DNA of 14,871 nt, from assembly GCA_964370795.1 (NCBI GenBank), contig CAYJME010000064.1, forward strand, positions 1-14,871, read 5' to 3'. Below, piece after piece: positions 6,977-14,233 of the stretch. Under the pieces are notes generated by a model. That model was given only the letters and a program-made list of their open reading frames with translations, did no database searches and had not been told where the DNA came from. A program made the translations under genes and the position numbers. The first letter of the stretch is position 1; the number at the start of each line of letters is the position of its first letter. Origin of the DNA: JAHFOW01 sp964370795. GTDB lineage: Bacteria; Planctomycetota; Brocadiia; Brocadiales; Brocadiaceae.

Positions 6977-9416
6977 TCAAGTAGTGGAAAATGATGCGTA
7001 TGATGCTGCTTCTATTAAGGTGCTTGGTGGAATAGAAGCTGTTAGAAAAAGACCCGCTATGTATATTGGCGACACTACTTTTAGAGGATTACATCATCTT
7101 GTAGAAGAAGTAGTTTGTAATAGTGTAGATGAGGCGGTTGGGGGATTTTGTGAAAATATAAATGTAAAAATACATACTGATGGGAGTGTTTCTGTCGTTG
7201 ACGATGGAAGAGGTATTCCGGTTGATATTCACAAAGAAACAAACAAGTCTGCACTGGAAGTCGTCATGACGGTGCTTCATGCCGGTGGTAAATTTGAGCA
7301 TAAGAGTTATAAAGTTTCTGGTGGTTTGCATGGCGTTGGCGTGTCCGTTGTAAATGCACTGAGCGAATGGATGGAAGTTGAGGTAAGAAGAGATGGGCAT
7401 GTGTATTTTCAACGTTACGAAAAAGGTGAAGTAAAATCTCCCGTCGAAGTGCGGGGGGTTACCAAAAAAAGAGGCACAAAGGTTATATTTAAGCCAGACG
7501 CAACAATATTTGAAGAAACAACATTCTGTTATGAAACAATAGCAAAAAGATTGAGAGAGTTTGCATTTCTCAATAGAGGACTGCAGATTACTCTATCAGA
7601 TGAAAGAACGGACAAAAATGAAGTATTTAAGTATGAGGGTGGCATAAAGGCATTTGTAAAAGAATTAAACGAAGGAAAAGAAGTCGCACATAAGGATATA
7701 ATATATCTCGAAAAAGAGGCGAATGGAATTACTGTTGAAGTTGCCATGCAGTATAACGATGGGTACAGTGAGATCGTGTATTCGTTCGCTAATAATATAA
7801 ATACAGTTGAAGGCGGTACTCACCTGAGCGGTTTCAGGGCAGCGCTTACGCGAACGCTCAATAATTATGCAAAAAATAAGGGAATAATGGGTGAGGAAAA
7901 ACCCCCAACAGGAGATGATTATAAGGAGGGGTTAACAGTAGTTATCAGCATAAAAATACCGGATCCACAGTTCGAAGGTCAGACAAAAACAAAACTTGGC
8001 AACCGTGAGGTTCAAAGCCTTGTAGAAACAGTTGTCGGTGAGCAATTAGGATTGTACTGTGAGGAGACTCCGGCGACAGCAAAGGCGATTATAAATAAGG
8101 GGATCGAGGCTTCGAGAGCAAGAGAAGCAGCCCGTAAAGCAAGGGATCTAACGAGAAGGAAGGGGGCGCTAAGTAGTTCAAGTCTCCCGGGAAAATTGGC
8201 AGATTGCTCAAGCAGAGATGTAGAAAGCTCAGAGATGTTTATCGTTGAGGGTATATCTGCAGGTGGCACGGCAAAACAGGGAAGGGATCGTACATTTCAA
8301 GCAATACTGCCTCTTAAAGGAGTTATTATTAACGTTGAAAAAGCACGTATTGACAAAATGCTTGGTAATGAAGAGATAAGAACTTTAATATCAGCGCTCG
8401 GTACAGGAATTGGCATAGATGATTTTAAATTGGAAAATCTCCGTTATTCTAAAATTATTATTATGACAGATGCAGATATAGATGGGGCGCATATAAGAAC
8501 TCTGCTGTTAACGTTCTTCTTCCGCCATATGATAGAACTCATAGAAAAAGGGCACATATATGTTGCCCAGCCACCGCTTTATAAAGTAACGAGAAGAAAA
8601 AGAATGGAGTATATTTATGACGACAGGGAATTGCAAAAGACGTTGATTAAACTCGGTGCAGAAGGAACTATCTTAGAAGTTGAAAATAAGAAGTTTGAAA
8701 AAATAGACAATTTGAAACTGGAGAAATTCCTTCAATCGCTGGTACAAATGGAAGAATATGAAAGGATACTGAGGAAAAAGGGGATAGCGCTTGATAAGTT
8801 TATAGGGTTAATGGACAAAAAAAGCAAAAGCTTTCCTATTTATAAGGTGACATATAAGGAAAAAATTTTTTATATTTATCGGGAAGAAGAATTAGAGCAA
8901 TTTATCAAGGAAAAGCAGAAAAAAGAAGGACAGGAGTTGGAAATTCTCGATGAAGAAGATAATGTAAAATCTGACCAGGAAAAGAAAGAAATCGCGATAA
9001 ATGTCATTGAATACCACGAAAGCAAAGAAATAGAAAAAACGGTAAAGATGATAGAGAGTTTCGGCTTTTCTATAGAAGAATATTTCGATGGACAGACCGC
9101 CGCAAATGTTAAATATAAGTTAACATCAAATGACGTAGATATATATGCAAATTCCCTGGGCGAGGTATTAATAAAGGTTCGTGAAATGGGAAGAAAGGGT
9201 TTGGAAATACAGAGGTACAAAGGTCTTGGCGAGATGAATGCAGAGGAGCTCGCAGAGACTACCATGAATATTAATTCCAGAACCCTTTTAAAGGTAAAAG
9301 TTGAGGATGCAGTAAAAGCAGATGCCATTTTTAGCACTTTAGCTGGAAAAGACGTTCAGCGAAGAAGAGAGTTTATTGAAAAGCACGCACTAGAAGTCAG
9401 AAATCTTGACATCTAA
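6960..9416 (+). CDS. gyrB: DNA gyrase subunit B
   Basis: This is the ATPase subunit of gyrase, which introduces negative supercoils and acts with GyrA (not in the window). The GHKL ATPase is shown by E50 and N54 in EEVVCNSVDEAVGG, DDGRGIP (81-87) and GGLHGVG (121-127). The Toprim domain contains E430 in VEGISAGG and the metal-binding DADIDG (D504, D506). The C-terminus has IQRYKGLGEMN (Q751 onward) and ends EVRNLDI as usual. At 818 residues it includes a charged insert, roughly 560-740, like that of Gram-negative GyrB. Oddities are Ile432 in place of the aspartate of EGDSAG and LAETTM instead of LWETTM. ParE is less likely given the length and the dnaN/dciA context. The start overlaps dciA; AAGGGG directly touches the ATG, so a slightly later GTG start is possible. 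Confidence 0.96.
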   Translation: MVEKINQVVENDAYDAASIKVLGGIEAVRKRPAMYIGDTTFRGLHHLVEEVVCNSVDEAVGGFCENINVKIHTDGSVSVVDDGRGIPVDIHKETNKSALEVVMTVLHAGGKFEHKSYKVSGGLHGVGVSVVNALSEWMEVEVRRDGHVYFQRYEKGEVKSPVEVRGVTKKRGTKVIFKPDATIFEETTFCYETIAKRLREFAFLNRGLQITLSDERTDKNEVFKYEGGIKAFVKELNEGKEVAHKDIIYLEKEANGITVEVAMQYNDGYSEIVYSFANNINTVEGGTHLSGFRAALTRTLNNYAKNKGIMGEEKPPTGDDYKEGLTVVISIKIPDPQFEGQTKTKLGNREVQSLVETVVGEQLGLYCEETPATAKAIINKGIEASRAREAARKARDLTRRKGALSSSSLPGKLADCSSRDVESSEMFIVEGISAGGTAKQGRDRTFQAILPLKGVIINVEKARIDKMLGNEEIRTLISALGTGIGIDDFKLENLRYSKIIIMTDADIDGAHIRTLLLTFFFRHMIELIEKGHIYVAQPPLYKVTRRKRMEYIYDDRELQKTLIKLGAEGTILEVENKKFEKIDNLKLEKFLQSLVQMEEYERILRKKGIALDKFIGLMDKKSKSFPIYKVTYKEKIFYIYREEELEQFIKEKQKKEGQELEILDEEDNVKSDQEKKEIAINVIEYHESKEIEKTVKMIESFGFSIEEYFDGQTAANVKYKLTSNDVDIYANSLGEVLIKVREMGRKGLEIQRYKGLGEMNAEELAETTMNINSRTLLKVKVEDAVKADAIFSTLAGKDVQRRREFIEKHALEVRNLDI

Positions 9417-9443
9417 TTTTTATTGTAGGAGTTCGAAAGTTTC

Positions 9444-9932
9444 ATGCATATCAAAGAATTAAAACGGATGGAATATCTTCTCCTGGAGAAAAAAAAGGCG
9501 TTGTTGCACGAAGTTGAGGAGAGACTCAAAAAATACAGGGACGCCAATGGTGAAAAGATAACGGATGTTGCCGAAATAGCGTCAAGCATCTCAAATGAAG
9601 AACTGGAAATACTCGTTGCGGAAGAGGGTGCGAGAGAATTAAAGCAGATAGAAGAAGCCCTAGCAAGAATCAGGGCTGGCCACTACGGAATCTGCGAACA
9701 GTGTGGCAAACAAATTAAAAAGGCCAGGTTAAAAGCAATTCCGTTTACTACCCTATGTATAAGTTGCAAAGAGGAAGAAGAAAAAGAGTGTGGTGAAAAA
9801 TCACAGCAGGTAAACTACACATGGGAAAGTACCCTTGGTAATTCAGAAAATGGCGATATGGAAGAATTGGATAAGAAATATTCGGGGAAAAAGATTGCCG
9901 ATATTGAATATCTGGATGAAAACAAAAATTAG
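9444..9932 (+). CDS. DksA/TraR-family zinc-finger protein
   Basis: DksA/TraR proteins bind the RNA polymerase secondary channel and change promoter choice, often together with ppGpp. The N-terminal 75 residues are highly charged and should form the coiled coil. The zinc finger is C84-x2-C87-x17-C105-x2-C108, within YGICEQCG and the family-typical ARLKAIPFTTLCISC. The coiled-coil tip equivalent is D41-V-A-E44-I-A46, close to the DxxDxA of true DksA. The last 50 residues are an acidic extension without a recognisable domain. AGGAG (9427-9431) precedes the ATG by twelve bases, a long spacing; the next in-frame ATG is at 9468. It lies 27 bases after gyrB and is likely co-transcribed. Whether it acts as a DksA or as a specialised relative cannot be decided here. 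Confidence 0.85.
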   Translation: MHIKELKRMEYLLLEKKKALLHEVEERLKKYRDANGEKITDVAEIASSISNEELEILVAEEGARELKQIEEALARIRAGHYGICEQCGKQIKKARLKAIPFTTLCISCKEEEEKECGEKSQQVNYTWESTLGNSENGDMEELDKKYSGKKIADIEYLDENKN

Positions 9933-9995
9933 CGCTGCAAAGTATCTACACACATAAAATTTCATATACCCGAACAAAGAACATCACTATTCATC

Positions 9996-11453
9996 ATGAC
10001 ACTGATAAAAACTTTTCTGGACACCTGCAAAAAACACGCAAAAAAAATTGCGGTTATTGATTTACATGGAACTTACACCTATGAAGATATTCGTAAAGAA
10101 GCGCTCTTATATGCAGCCAGATTATCTTTAATAAGTATATCCAGCAATCATATAGGAATACTCCTCCCCAATGGCAAAGACTTTGTAACGTCATTTTATG
10201 GGGTATTGATGACAGGAAAAACCCCGGTTCCTCTGAACTACCTCCTTTCACCGCAACAATTATCTTTTGTAATCCAAAATGCCGAGACAGATACTATTAT
10301 TACAAACGCGATGTTTTCACCTCAGGTGCAAGGTCACATAAAAAATATCCTGCTCTCAGATAGTAACAAGGACAATATTACCCCGATGGAAGAAGACAGG
10401 GCAAAGCTAGGCAATATGGAAGAGCTTGCTGCCATACTTTACACATCAGGAACAGACACTAATCCTAAAGGAGTAATGCTGACACATAGAAACTTTTTGA
10501 AAAATCTTGAGGGATGCATTTCTGCATTTAAGTTTACAGAAAGGGATATACTGCTAGGAATCCTCCCGCTTTTCCATACCTATGCACTTACTACGAATCT
10601 GATCCTCCCCGTGTGTATGGGTGCAACAGTCATCTACCATGAACGCTTTTCCGGACTAAAGGTTCTGGAAGCGATTGAAAATCATAAAATAACATCCCTC
10701 TTTGCTATTCCCTCTATGTACAGGGTTCTTCTGAGAACGGCAAAGACATCAAACTATAATCTGAGTTCACTGAAACTATGCACTTCAGGTGGAGAGCCGT
10801 TACCGGGCGATGTGCTGGAATCGTTTAATAAAACATTTTCGGTACCCTTAACAGAAGGATATGGCCTGACGGAGGCCACGGCAATTGTGTCAGTAAATCT
10901 CCCGGATAAATTCAAGTATGGCAGTATAGGCCCTCCTTTAAATAATCTGGAAATAAAAATTGCAGACGATAATGGATACCCGCAACCAAAAAATAATGAG
11001 GGTGAAATCTGGGTGAAGGGCCCGAATGTGATGAAAGGATATTTTAAATTGCCGGAGGAAACGAAGCAGACTATTACTTCTGACGGCTGGCTCAAGACGG
11101 GAGATTACGGGAAACTGGATGAAGAAGGATTCCTGTGGATCACGGGAAGGAAAAAAGAGCTTATCATTATCAGCGGTGAAAATGTTTCACCGAATGAAAT
11201 TGAACATGTTATTAGTGGATATGAAAAAGTCTTTGAAGTAGCTGTCCTTGGAATATCCGATAAAGTTCGTGGTGAAGTACCCAAGGCATTTATTGCGTTG
11301 CGCGAAAATATGACGTGCAGTGAAAGTGAAATTAAAGAATATTGCGCGAAGTATCTGCCGCATTACAAAATACCCCGGTACTTTGAATTTCTCAAAGAGC
11401 TGCCGCACGGTCCAACTGGTAAGGTGCTCAAGAGGGCATTAAAGCAAAAGTAA
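9996..11453 (+). CDS. AMP-forming acyl/aryl-CoA ligase (ANL superfamily)
   Basis: ANL adenylating enzymes activate a carboxylic acid as acyl-AMP and pass it to CoA or a carrier protein. The motifs are in the usual order: phosphate loop YTSGTDTNPKGV (149-160), LPLFHTYAL (190-198), the adenine-binding EGYGLTE (287-293), KTGDYG (367-372), GRKKELIIISGENVSPNEIE (384-403, hinge and start of the C-terminal domain) and the catalytic lysine in GPTGK (K476). The short length (485) and overall pattern resemble medium/long-chain fatty-acid or acyl-carrier ligases, but the substrate cannot be read from the sequence. The phosphate loop has D-T where TSGTTG normally has T-G. It lies 63 bases after the dksA-like gene with no clear ribosome site, so it may be the last gene of that transcript or independently expressed. 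The plus strand is C-rich at its 5' end, unlike dnaN. Confidence 0.88.
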   Translation: MTLIKTFLDTCKKHAKKIAVIDLHGTYTYEDIRKEALLYAARLSLISISSNHIGILLPNGKDFVTSFYGVLMTGKTPVPLNYLLSPQQLSFVIQNAETDTIITNAMFSPQVQGHIKNILLSDSNKDNITPMEEDRAKLGNMEELAAILYTSGTDTNPKGVMLTHRNFLKNLEGCISAFKFTERDILLGILPLFHTYALTTNLILPVCMGATVIYHERFSGLKVLEAIENHKITSLFAIPSMYRVLLRTAKTSNYNLSSLKLCTSGGEPLPGDVLESFNKTFSVPLTEGYGLTEATAIVSVNLPDKFKYGSIGPPLNNLEIKIADDNGYPQPKNNEGEIWVKGPNVMKGYFKLPEETKQTITSDGWLKTGDYGKLDEEGFLWITGRKKELIIISGENVSPNEIEHVISGYEKVFEVAVLGISDKVRGEVPKAFIALRENMTCSESEIKEYCAKYLPHYKIPRYFEFLKELPHGPTGKVLKRALKQK

Positions 11454-11462
11454 TAGTAACTA

Positions 11463-11517
11463 TTTAGCCAACGGAAATATGCCAGGCTTTCAAGGCTAAA
11501 GAGTTTGTAAAAACTCT
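11463..11517. repeat. Two adjoining inverted repeats after the ligase gene
   Basis: Arms TTTAGCC (11463-11469) and GGCTAAA (11494-11500) are perfect complements. They are followed by AGAGTTT / AAACTCT (11500-11506 and 11511-11517) around a GTAA loop. No T-run follows, so this is either a factor-dependent transcript end or part of the intergenic repeat cluster. Confidence 0.5.
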
Positions 11518-11525
11518 GATCCCGA

Positions 11526-11560
11526 CTGTCATTGCGAGCGACAGCGCGGCAATCTTTCTC
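11526..11560. repeat. REP-like element (TGTCATTGCGAGCG type)
   Basis: The stretch begins TGTCATTGCGAGCG and continues GCGGCAATCTTTCTC. ATTGC (11531-11535) pairs with GCAAT (11549-11553), and GCG triplets lie inside. I recognise this as the widespread extragenic repeat usually written CATTGCGAGCG...GCAATCTC. No gene is suggested. Copy number in this genome cannot be seen from one window. Confidence 0.6.
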
Positions 11561-11568
11561 TAAAAATC

Positions 11569-11605
11569 CATTTTCATGCTCCCATGTGACCGTTTTAGGT
11601 CATGG
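11569..11605 (+). repeat. Dispersed direct repeat, copy A
   Basis: This 37-base unit starts CATTTTCATGCT, continues through TGTGACC, a GTTTTA spacer, and GGTCATGG. A second copy in the same orientation lies at 14234-14268. TGACC and GGTCA can form a hairpin. Copies A and B bracket murB, the hsp20 gene and the DUF1080-like gene. Confidence 0.65.
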
Positions 11606-11640
11606 ATGTTTCGTTTTGTTTAAGCGGTTTTTGAGGCGGT

Positions 11641-11721
11641 GTTGGTAGGACAAGCGTCTCGCTTGTCCTGTATCTGCTTGTTGCTTTTGATTTGGTCAAC
11701 CGAGACGGTTAACCTACCAAC
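11641..11721. repeat. 81-bp composite inverted element abutting murB
   Basis: The outer ends are perfect 9-base inverted repeats, GTTGGTAGG (11641-11649) and CCTACCAAC (11713-11721). Each end carries its own hairpin: GGACAAGCG / CGCTTGTCC around TCT (11648-11668), and GGTCAACCG / CGGTTAACC around AGA with one mismatch (11694-11714). The two hairpins are diverged inverted copies of one unit, since both read GTTGGTAGG...CGTCTCG outward-in. It ends three bases before the first possible murB ATG. Confidence 0.7.
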
Positions 11722-11724
11722 TTA

Positions 11725-12642
11725 ATGATGACGTTAAACATTCCGAATATAAAAAAAAATAAACCTCTTGCCCCGCACACAACTTACAAGATCGGCGGAC
11801 CGGCAGATTTATTTGTTGAAGTTCATACAATTAAAGAGTTAATCAATGCACTGAAAGAGGCTCAACATAATCATATCCCATACTTTCTCCTTGGCTGTGG
11901 GGCTAACATTTTAGTTACCGATAAAGGATTTCGCGGGTTGGTGATTCGTAATTTAGCAAATAAGATCACATTCCTTGACAACCATAGGGTATTTGCAGAG
12001 AGCGGCGCAATTATTAACGATATTATTAATCTGTGTCGTGATCGTGGATTATCAGGGTTTGAGCACTTTGCAGGTATTCCAAGCACCGTTGGAGGCGCAA
12101 TGTGGCAGAATTTACATTTCTTGTCACCCGATAGACAACGGACGATGTTTATTGAAAAAATAACGCAGGTCACCCATATTTTTACGGAAGAAGGGCAGAT
12201 TCAAACGGTTGGGGTTGACTATTTTGAGTTTGATTATGATAGCAGTATTTTACAGGTACAGAAAGATATTGTGCTTGATGTTACTTTTCAACTGGAACCG
12301 AAACCAAAAGATGAAATACAGGCGGTGGTAGAATCAAATCTCGCCTGGCGTTCTGCAAAACAACCCCCTTTAGAGGAGTATCCAAGCTGCGGGTCGGTGT
12401 TTAAAAAGATTAAAATGCGTGATGGAGAGATTGGCGCGGGACGGCTGATTGATCAGGCTGGGCTGAAAGGCAAACGCGTGGGCGGCGCCGAAGTTTCCAG
12501 GAAACATGCCAACTTTATCGTAAATACGGGTAATGCAAAAGCTGCCGATGTCTTACAACTTATCGAATTGGTACGTGAGGAAGTACAAGAAAAACTGGGA
12601 TATACCCTGGAAACAGAAATTATTGTTGTTGGAGAACGATGA
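11725..12642 (+). CDS. murB: UDP-N-acetylenolpyruvoylglucosamine reductase MurB (divergent)
   Basis: MurB is the FAD-dependent enzyme that reduces UDP-GlcNAc-enolpyruvate to UDP-MurNAc, the second committed step of peptidoglycan synthesis. FAD-binding segments are clear: APHTTYKIGGPADLFVEV (16-33), LGCGANILVTDKGFRGLVI (56-74) and HFAGIPSTVGGAMWQN (114-129). The C-terminal domain has PSCGSVFKK with the expected proton-donor Ser224, AGRLIDQAGLKGKRVGGAEVS, KHANFIVN and the terminal LETEIIVVG with the expected glutamate E298. Differences are HFLSPDRQ where GAYG is usual, and FDYDSS (168-173) where FxYRxS is usual. At 305 residues it is like short type-II MurB proteins. Two ATGs (11725, 11728) are possible; neither has a visible ribosome site because a repeat element ends just upstream. 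A second, more typical MurB could exist elsewhere. Confidence 0.88.
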   Translation: MMTLNIPNIKKNKPLAPHTTYKIGGPADLFVEVHTIKELINALKEAQHNHIPYFLLGCGANILVTDKGFRGLVIRNLANKITFLDNHRVFAESGAIINDIINLCRDRGLSGFEHFAGIPSTVGGAMWQNLHFLSPDRQRTMFIEKITQVTHIFTEEGQIQTVGVDYFEFDYDSSILQVQKDIVLDVTFQLEPKPKDEIQAVVESNLAWRSAKQPPLEEYPSCGSVFKKIKMRDGEIGAGRLIDQAGLKGKRVGGAEVSRKHANFIVNTGNAKAADVLQLIELVREEVQEKLGYTLETEIIVVGER

Positions 12643-12648
12643 AAATAT

Positions 12649-12706
12649 GGAGGATGAGAAATTGAGAAGGCCAGGGATTCCCCACCCTCACAATCTCTCA
12701 ACCTCC
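12649..12706. repeat. Imperfect inverted repeat between convergent murB and hsp20 genes
   Basis: GGAGGATGAGAAA (12649-12661) and TCTCTCAACCTCC (12694-12706) pair with two mismatches across a 32-base loop that itself contains GGGATTCCCC. It sits in the 88-base gap between two genes that converge, so it could end transcription from both sides, although it lacks a clean T-run. Confidence 0.4.
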
Positions 12707-12730
12707 TGTACTTTATACCAGACAATTACC

Positions 12731-13180
12731 TTAGCTTACCTTCACCTGAATCTGTTTCGGTTTAACCTCTTCCTTTTTTTGCAAGGTAATTTCAAGCACA
12801 CCGTTCTTGCACTCTGCTGATACTTTATTGGTATCTACAGAGGAGGGAAGATCTATGGAACGTGCAAAACCACCGTAACGTCTTTCCATGCGATAATAGT
12901 TCTTTCCCTTTTCTTCCTTTTCCTCTTTCTTTTCTCCCTTAATGATAAGGGTGTCACCCTGGATGGATATGTCAATTTCCTTTGGGTCGATACCGGGAAT
13001 TTCTGCCTTTACCGTGATTTTATCGCTGGTTTCCACCAAATCAACGGGAGGCAGCCACGCCCCTGATTCAAATCCAAACTCCTCACCACCTTTGAAAAAA
13101 CGGTCAAACATCCGGTTCATTTCACCCTGTAAAGAGGAAAGGGACGGAAACCCCGACCACTTTATCAAATCCCTGGCCAT
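12731..13180 (-). CDS. Small heat-shock protein (Hsp20/alpha-crystallin)
   Basis: This is an ATP-independent holdase chaperone that forms oligomers and keeps unfolding proteins soluble. The 149-residue protein has an N-terminal arm (MNRMFDRFF) and the alpha-crystallin domain at about 42-130, from WLPPVDLVETSDKITVKAEIPGIDPKEIDI through GDTLIIKGEKK and the A-x-x-x-n-G-V-L motif as AECKNGVLEITLQKK. A short tail with an IxV-type sequence (IQVKV) follows. AAAGGAG (13188-13194) lies seven bases before the ATG. A plausible promoter with a 14-bp palindrome in its spacer lies just upstream. It converges with murB and is not in an operon with it. Confidence 0.95.
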   Translation of the reverse strand: MARDLIKWSGFPSLSSLQGEMNRMFDRFFKGGEEFGFESGAWLPPVDLVETSDKITVKAEIPGIDPKEIDISIQGDTLIIKGEKKEEKEEKGKNYYRMERRYGGFARSIDLPSSVDTNKVSAECKNGVLEITLQKKEEVKPKQIQVKVS

Positions 13181-13209
13181 AACATAACTCCTTTCAAAAA
13201 AATAAAAAG

Positions 13210-13238
13210 TATAAAATACGTATTTTTTAGTTTAGCAA
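13210..13238 (-). promoter_or_regulatory. Candidate hsp20 promoter overlapping a palindrome
   Basis: On the minus strand TTGCTA (13238-13233) and TTTATA (13215-13210) are 17 bases apart, 15 bases upstream of the hsp20 ribosome site. The perfect palindrome AAAATACGTATTTT (13213-13226) covers part of the -10 box and the spacer, where a repressor could act. It is not the CIRCE sequence. A second small hairpin, CGGTTA/TAACCG, lies upstream at 13250-13265. Confidence 0.4.
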
Positions 13239-13363
13239 AATCAATGCCTCGGTTACATTTAACCGGAAATATTATTAATAACAAATTATACAATAAAGAG
13301 TTATGAAATAGTTGTCACCCGTCAGGCTATAAAATTTAAACTGCTAATATGGCAGAGTTCCCG

Positions 13364-13386
13364 GAGACGTTCCACAGGAACGTCTC
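13364..13386. repeat. 10-bp-stem hairpin with ACA loop at the end of the DUF1080-like gene
   Basis: GAGACGTTCC (13364-13373) and GGAACGTCTC (13377-13386) form a perfect 10-bp stem with a three-base loop. The element touches the TAG stop of the minus-strand gene (13388-13386). It shares its architecture and the CGTCTC core with other hairpins in this window. Confidence 0.6.
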
Positions 13387-14075
13387 TACTTTATTTCCTG
13401 AATTACCAGGTCGTCAAAATAAGTAGAGGAATCGGACTTTGTCCAGAGACCCACGCCGCCGTTGTCAAAGGTAGTATCAGTTACTTCAAATACCTTGGTA
13501 TTCTCATAAAAACATTGAATCTTGTTTCCCGTATAGATAACTTTGAGTAAATGCCATTCTTTTGGTGTAACCTTTGTATTTTTCCCGCCAATCTGGGTAC
13601 GATTCCCGTTGGCCACTACATAGAGTCTGACATTATTTTCCAGGGCATTTGCACGGAGAACATAATAGTTATTGTTGTCCTTGTATCGGAAAACAAGCCC
13701 GCCAGCCTGGTCTATCTTGCCCCCTTCTGCCCTGAATTTTACAAATACTGATGCATTCTTGTAAGACGCCCCTTCTAAAATCAAGAGCGGGAAGCGGTAA
13801 TCCGTTTCATCGAGTTTCGTTTGTACAACAACATTATCGGCGGAAGGCGCCGGTTCAATTTTTTTAACCGTCCAGCATGGTGGTTCTCCCTTTCCTGTTA
13901 AGGCGCTTTGAAACCCCCGGGGAAAATCGCCGGATTTATCATCATCAAAGTAGATTTCCTTCCTTTCCCCCAGAATTTCAGAAACCGTAAGCTTTTGACC
14001 CTGCTGCGCATAAAGTCCACGAGAAACCGATATACTCAATAAACACACAGAAAACAATAAAAACGCTTTTTTCAT
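13386..14075 (-). CDS. Secreted LamG/DUF1080-like protein
   Basis: The 229-residue product begins with a clear signal peptide: MKK, then a hydrophobic stretch, with probable cleavage after A23 (LYA|QQ). It is therefore exported. The rest resembles the concanavalin-like jelly-roll of DUF1080 / family-16-like proteins common in planctomycetes: AGGLVFRYKDNNNYYVLRANALENNVRLY, WHLLKVIYTGNKIQCFYENTKVFEVTDTTF, and a final GGVGLWTKSDSSTYFDDLVIQ. Such domains bind or cleave sugars, but I cannot point to catalytic residues, so a carbohydrate- or surface-binding role is as likely as an enzyme. AGAGG (14080-14084) lies four bases before the ATG. It stands alone, upstream of hsp20 in the same direction with a gap of about 200 bases. 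Its stop codon overlaps a hairpin repeat. Confidence 0.7.
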   Translation of the reverse strand: MKKAFLLFSVCLLSISVSRGLYAQQGQKLTVSEILGERKEIYFDDDKSGDFPRGFQSALTGKGEPPCWTVKKIEPAPSADNVVVQTKLDETDYRFPLLILEGASYKNASVFVKFRAEGGKIDQAGGLVFRYKDNNNYYVLRANALENNVRLYVVANGNRTQIGGKNTKVTPKEWHLLKVIYTGNKIQCFYENTKVFEVTDTTFDNGGVGLWTKSDSSTYFDDLVIQEIK

Positions 14076-14184
14076 AAATCCTCTTTACCTTCCTTAAATT
14101 CTGAATTTTTGTGCGATGACTGACACGGAAATACTTTTAAAACAATGTTTTGTATTGAAAGCATAAATATAAGCGAAAATTATT

Positions 14185-14204
14185 ATACTGCTTTTTTGCA
14201 GTAT
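14185..14204. repeat. 7-bp hairpin with six-T loop
   Basis: ATACTGC (14185-14191) and GCAGTAT (14198-14204) pair perfectly around TTTTTT. No gene end lies close by, and the T-run is in the loop, so this is not a normal terminator. Confidence 0.4.
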
Positions 14205-14233
14205 CGTATAGGGGAATTTTTACCTGAAAAACG

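Noticed and set aside
8876..9337. 153-codon minus-strand frame inside gyrB
   Set aside because: Antisense shadow of the charged GyrB insert, rich in Ser and Phe as expected from reversing Lys/Glu codons.
9431..9445. GTTCGAA resembling a tRNA T-loop
   Set aside because: No acceptor, D or anticodon stems can be built around it; it is the ribosome-site region of the dksA-like gene.
12533..12820. 95-codon plus-strand frame overlapping murB and hsp20 ends
   Set aside because: Its first third is a shadow of murB and the rest is antisense to hsp20; no family signal.
14185..14204. Intrinsic terminator
   Set aside because: The T-run is in the loop rather than after the stem, and no gene ends nearby on either strand.
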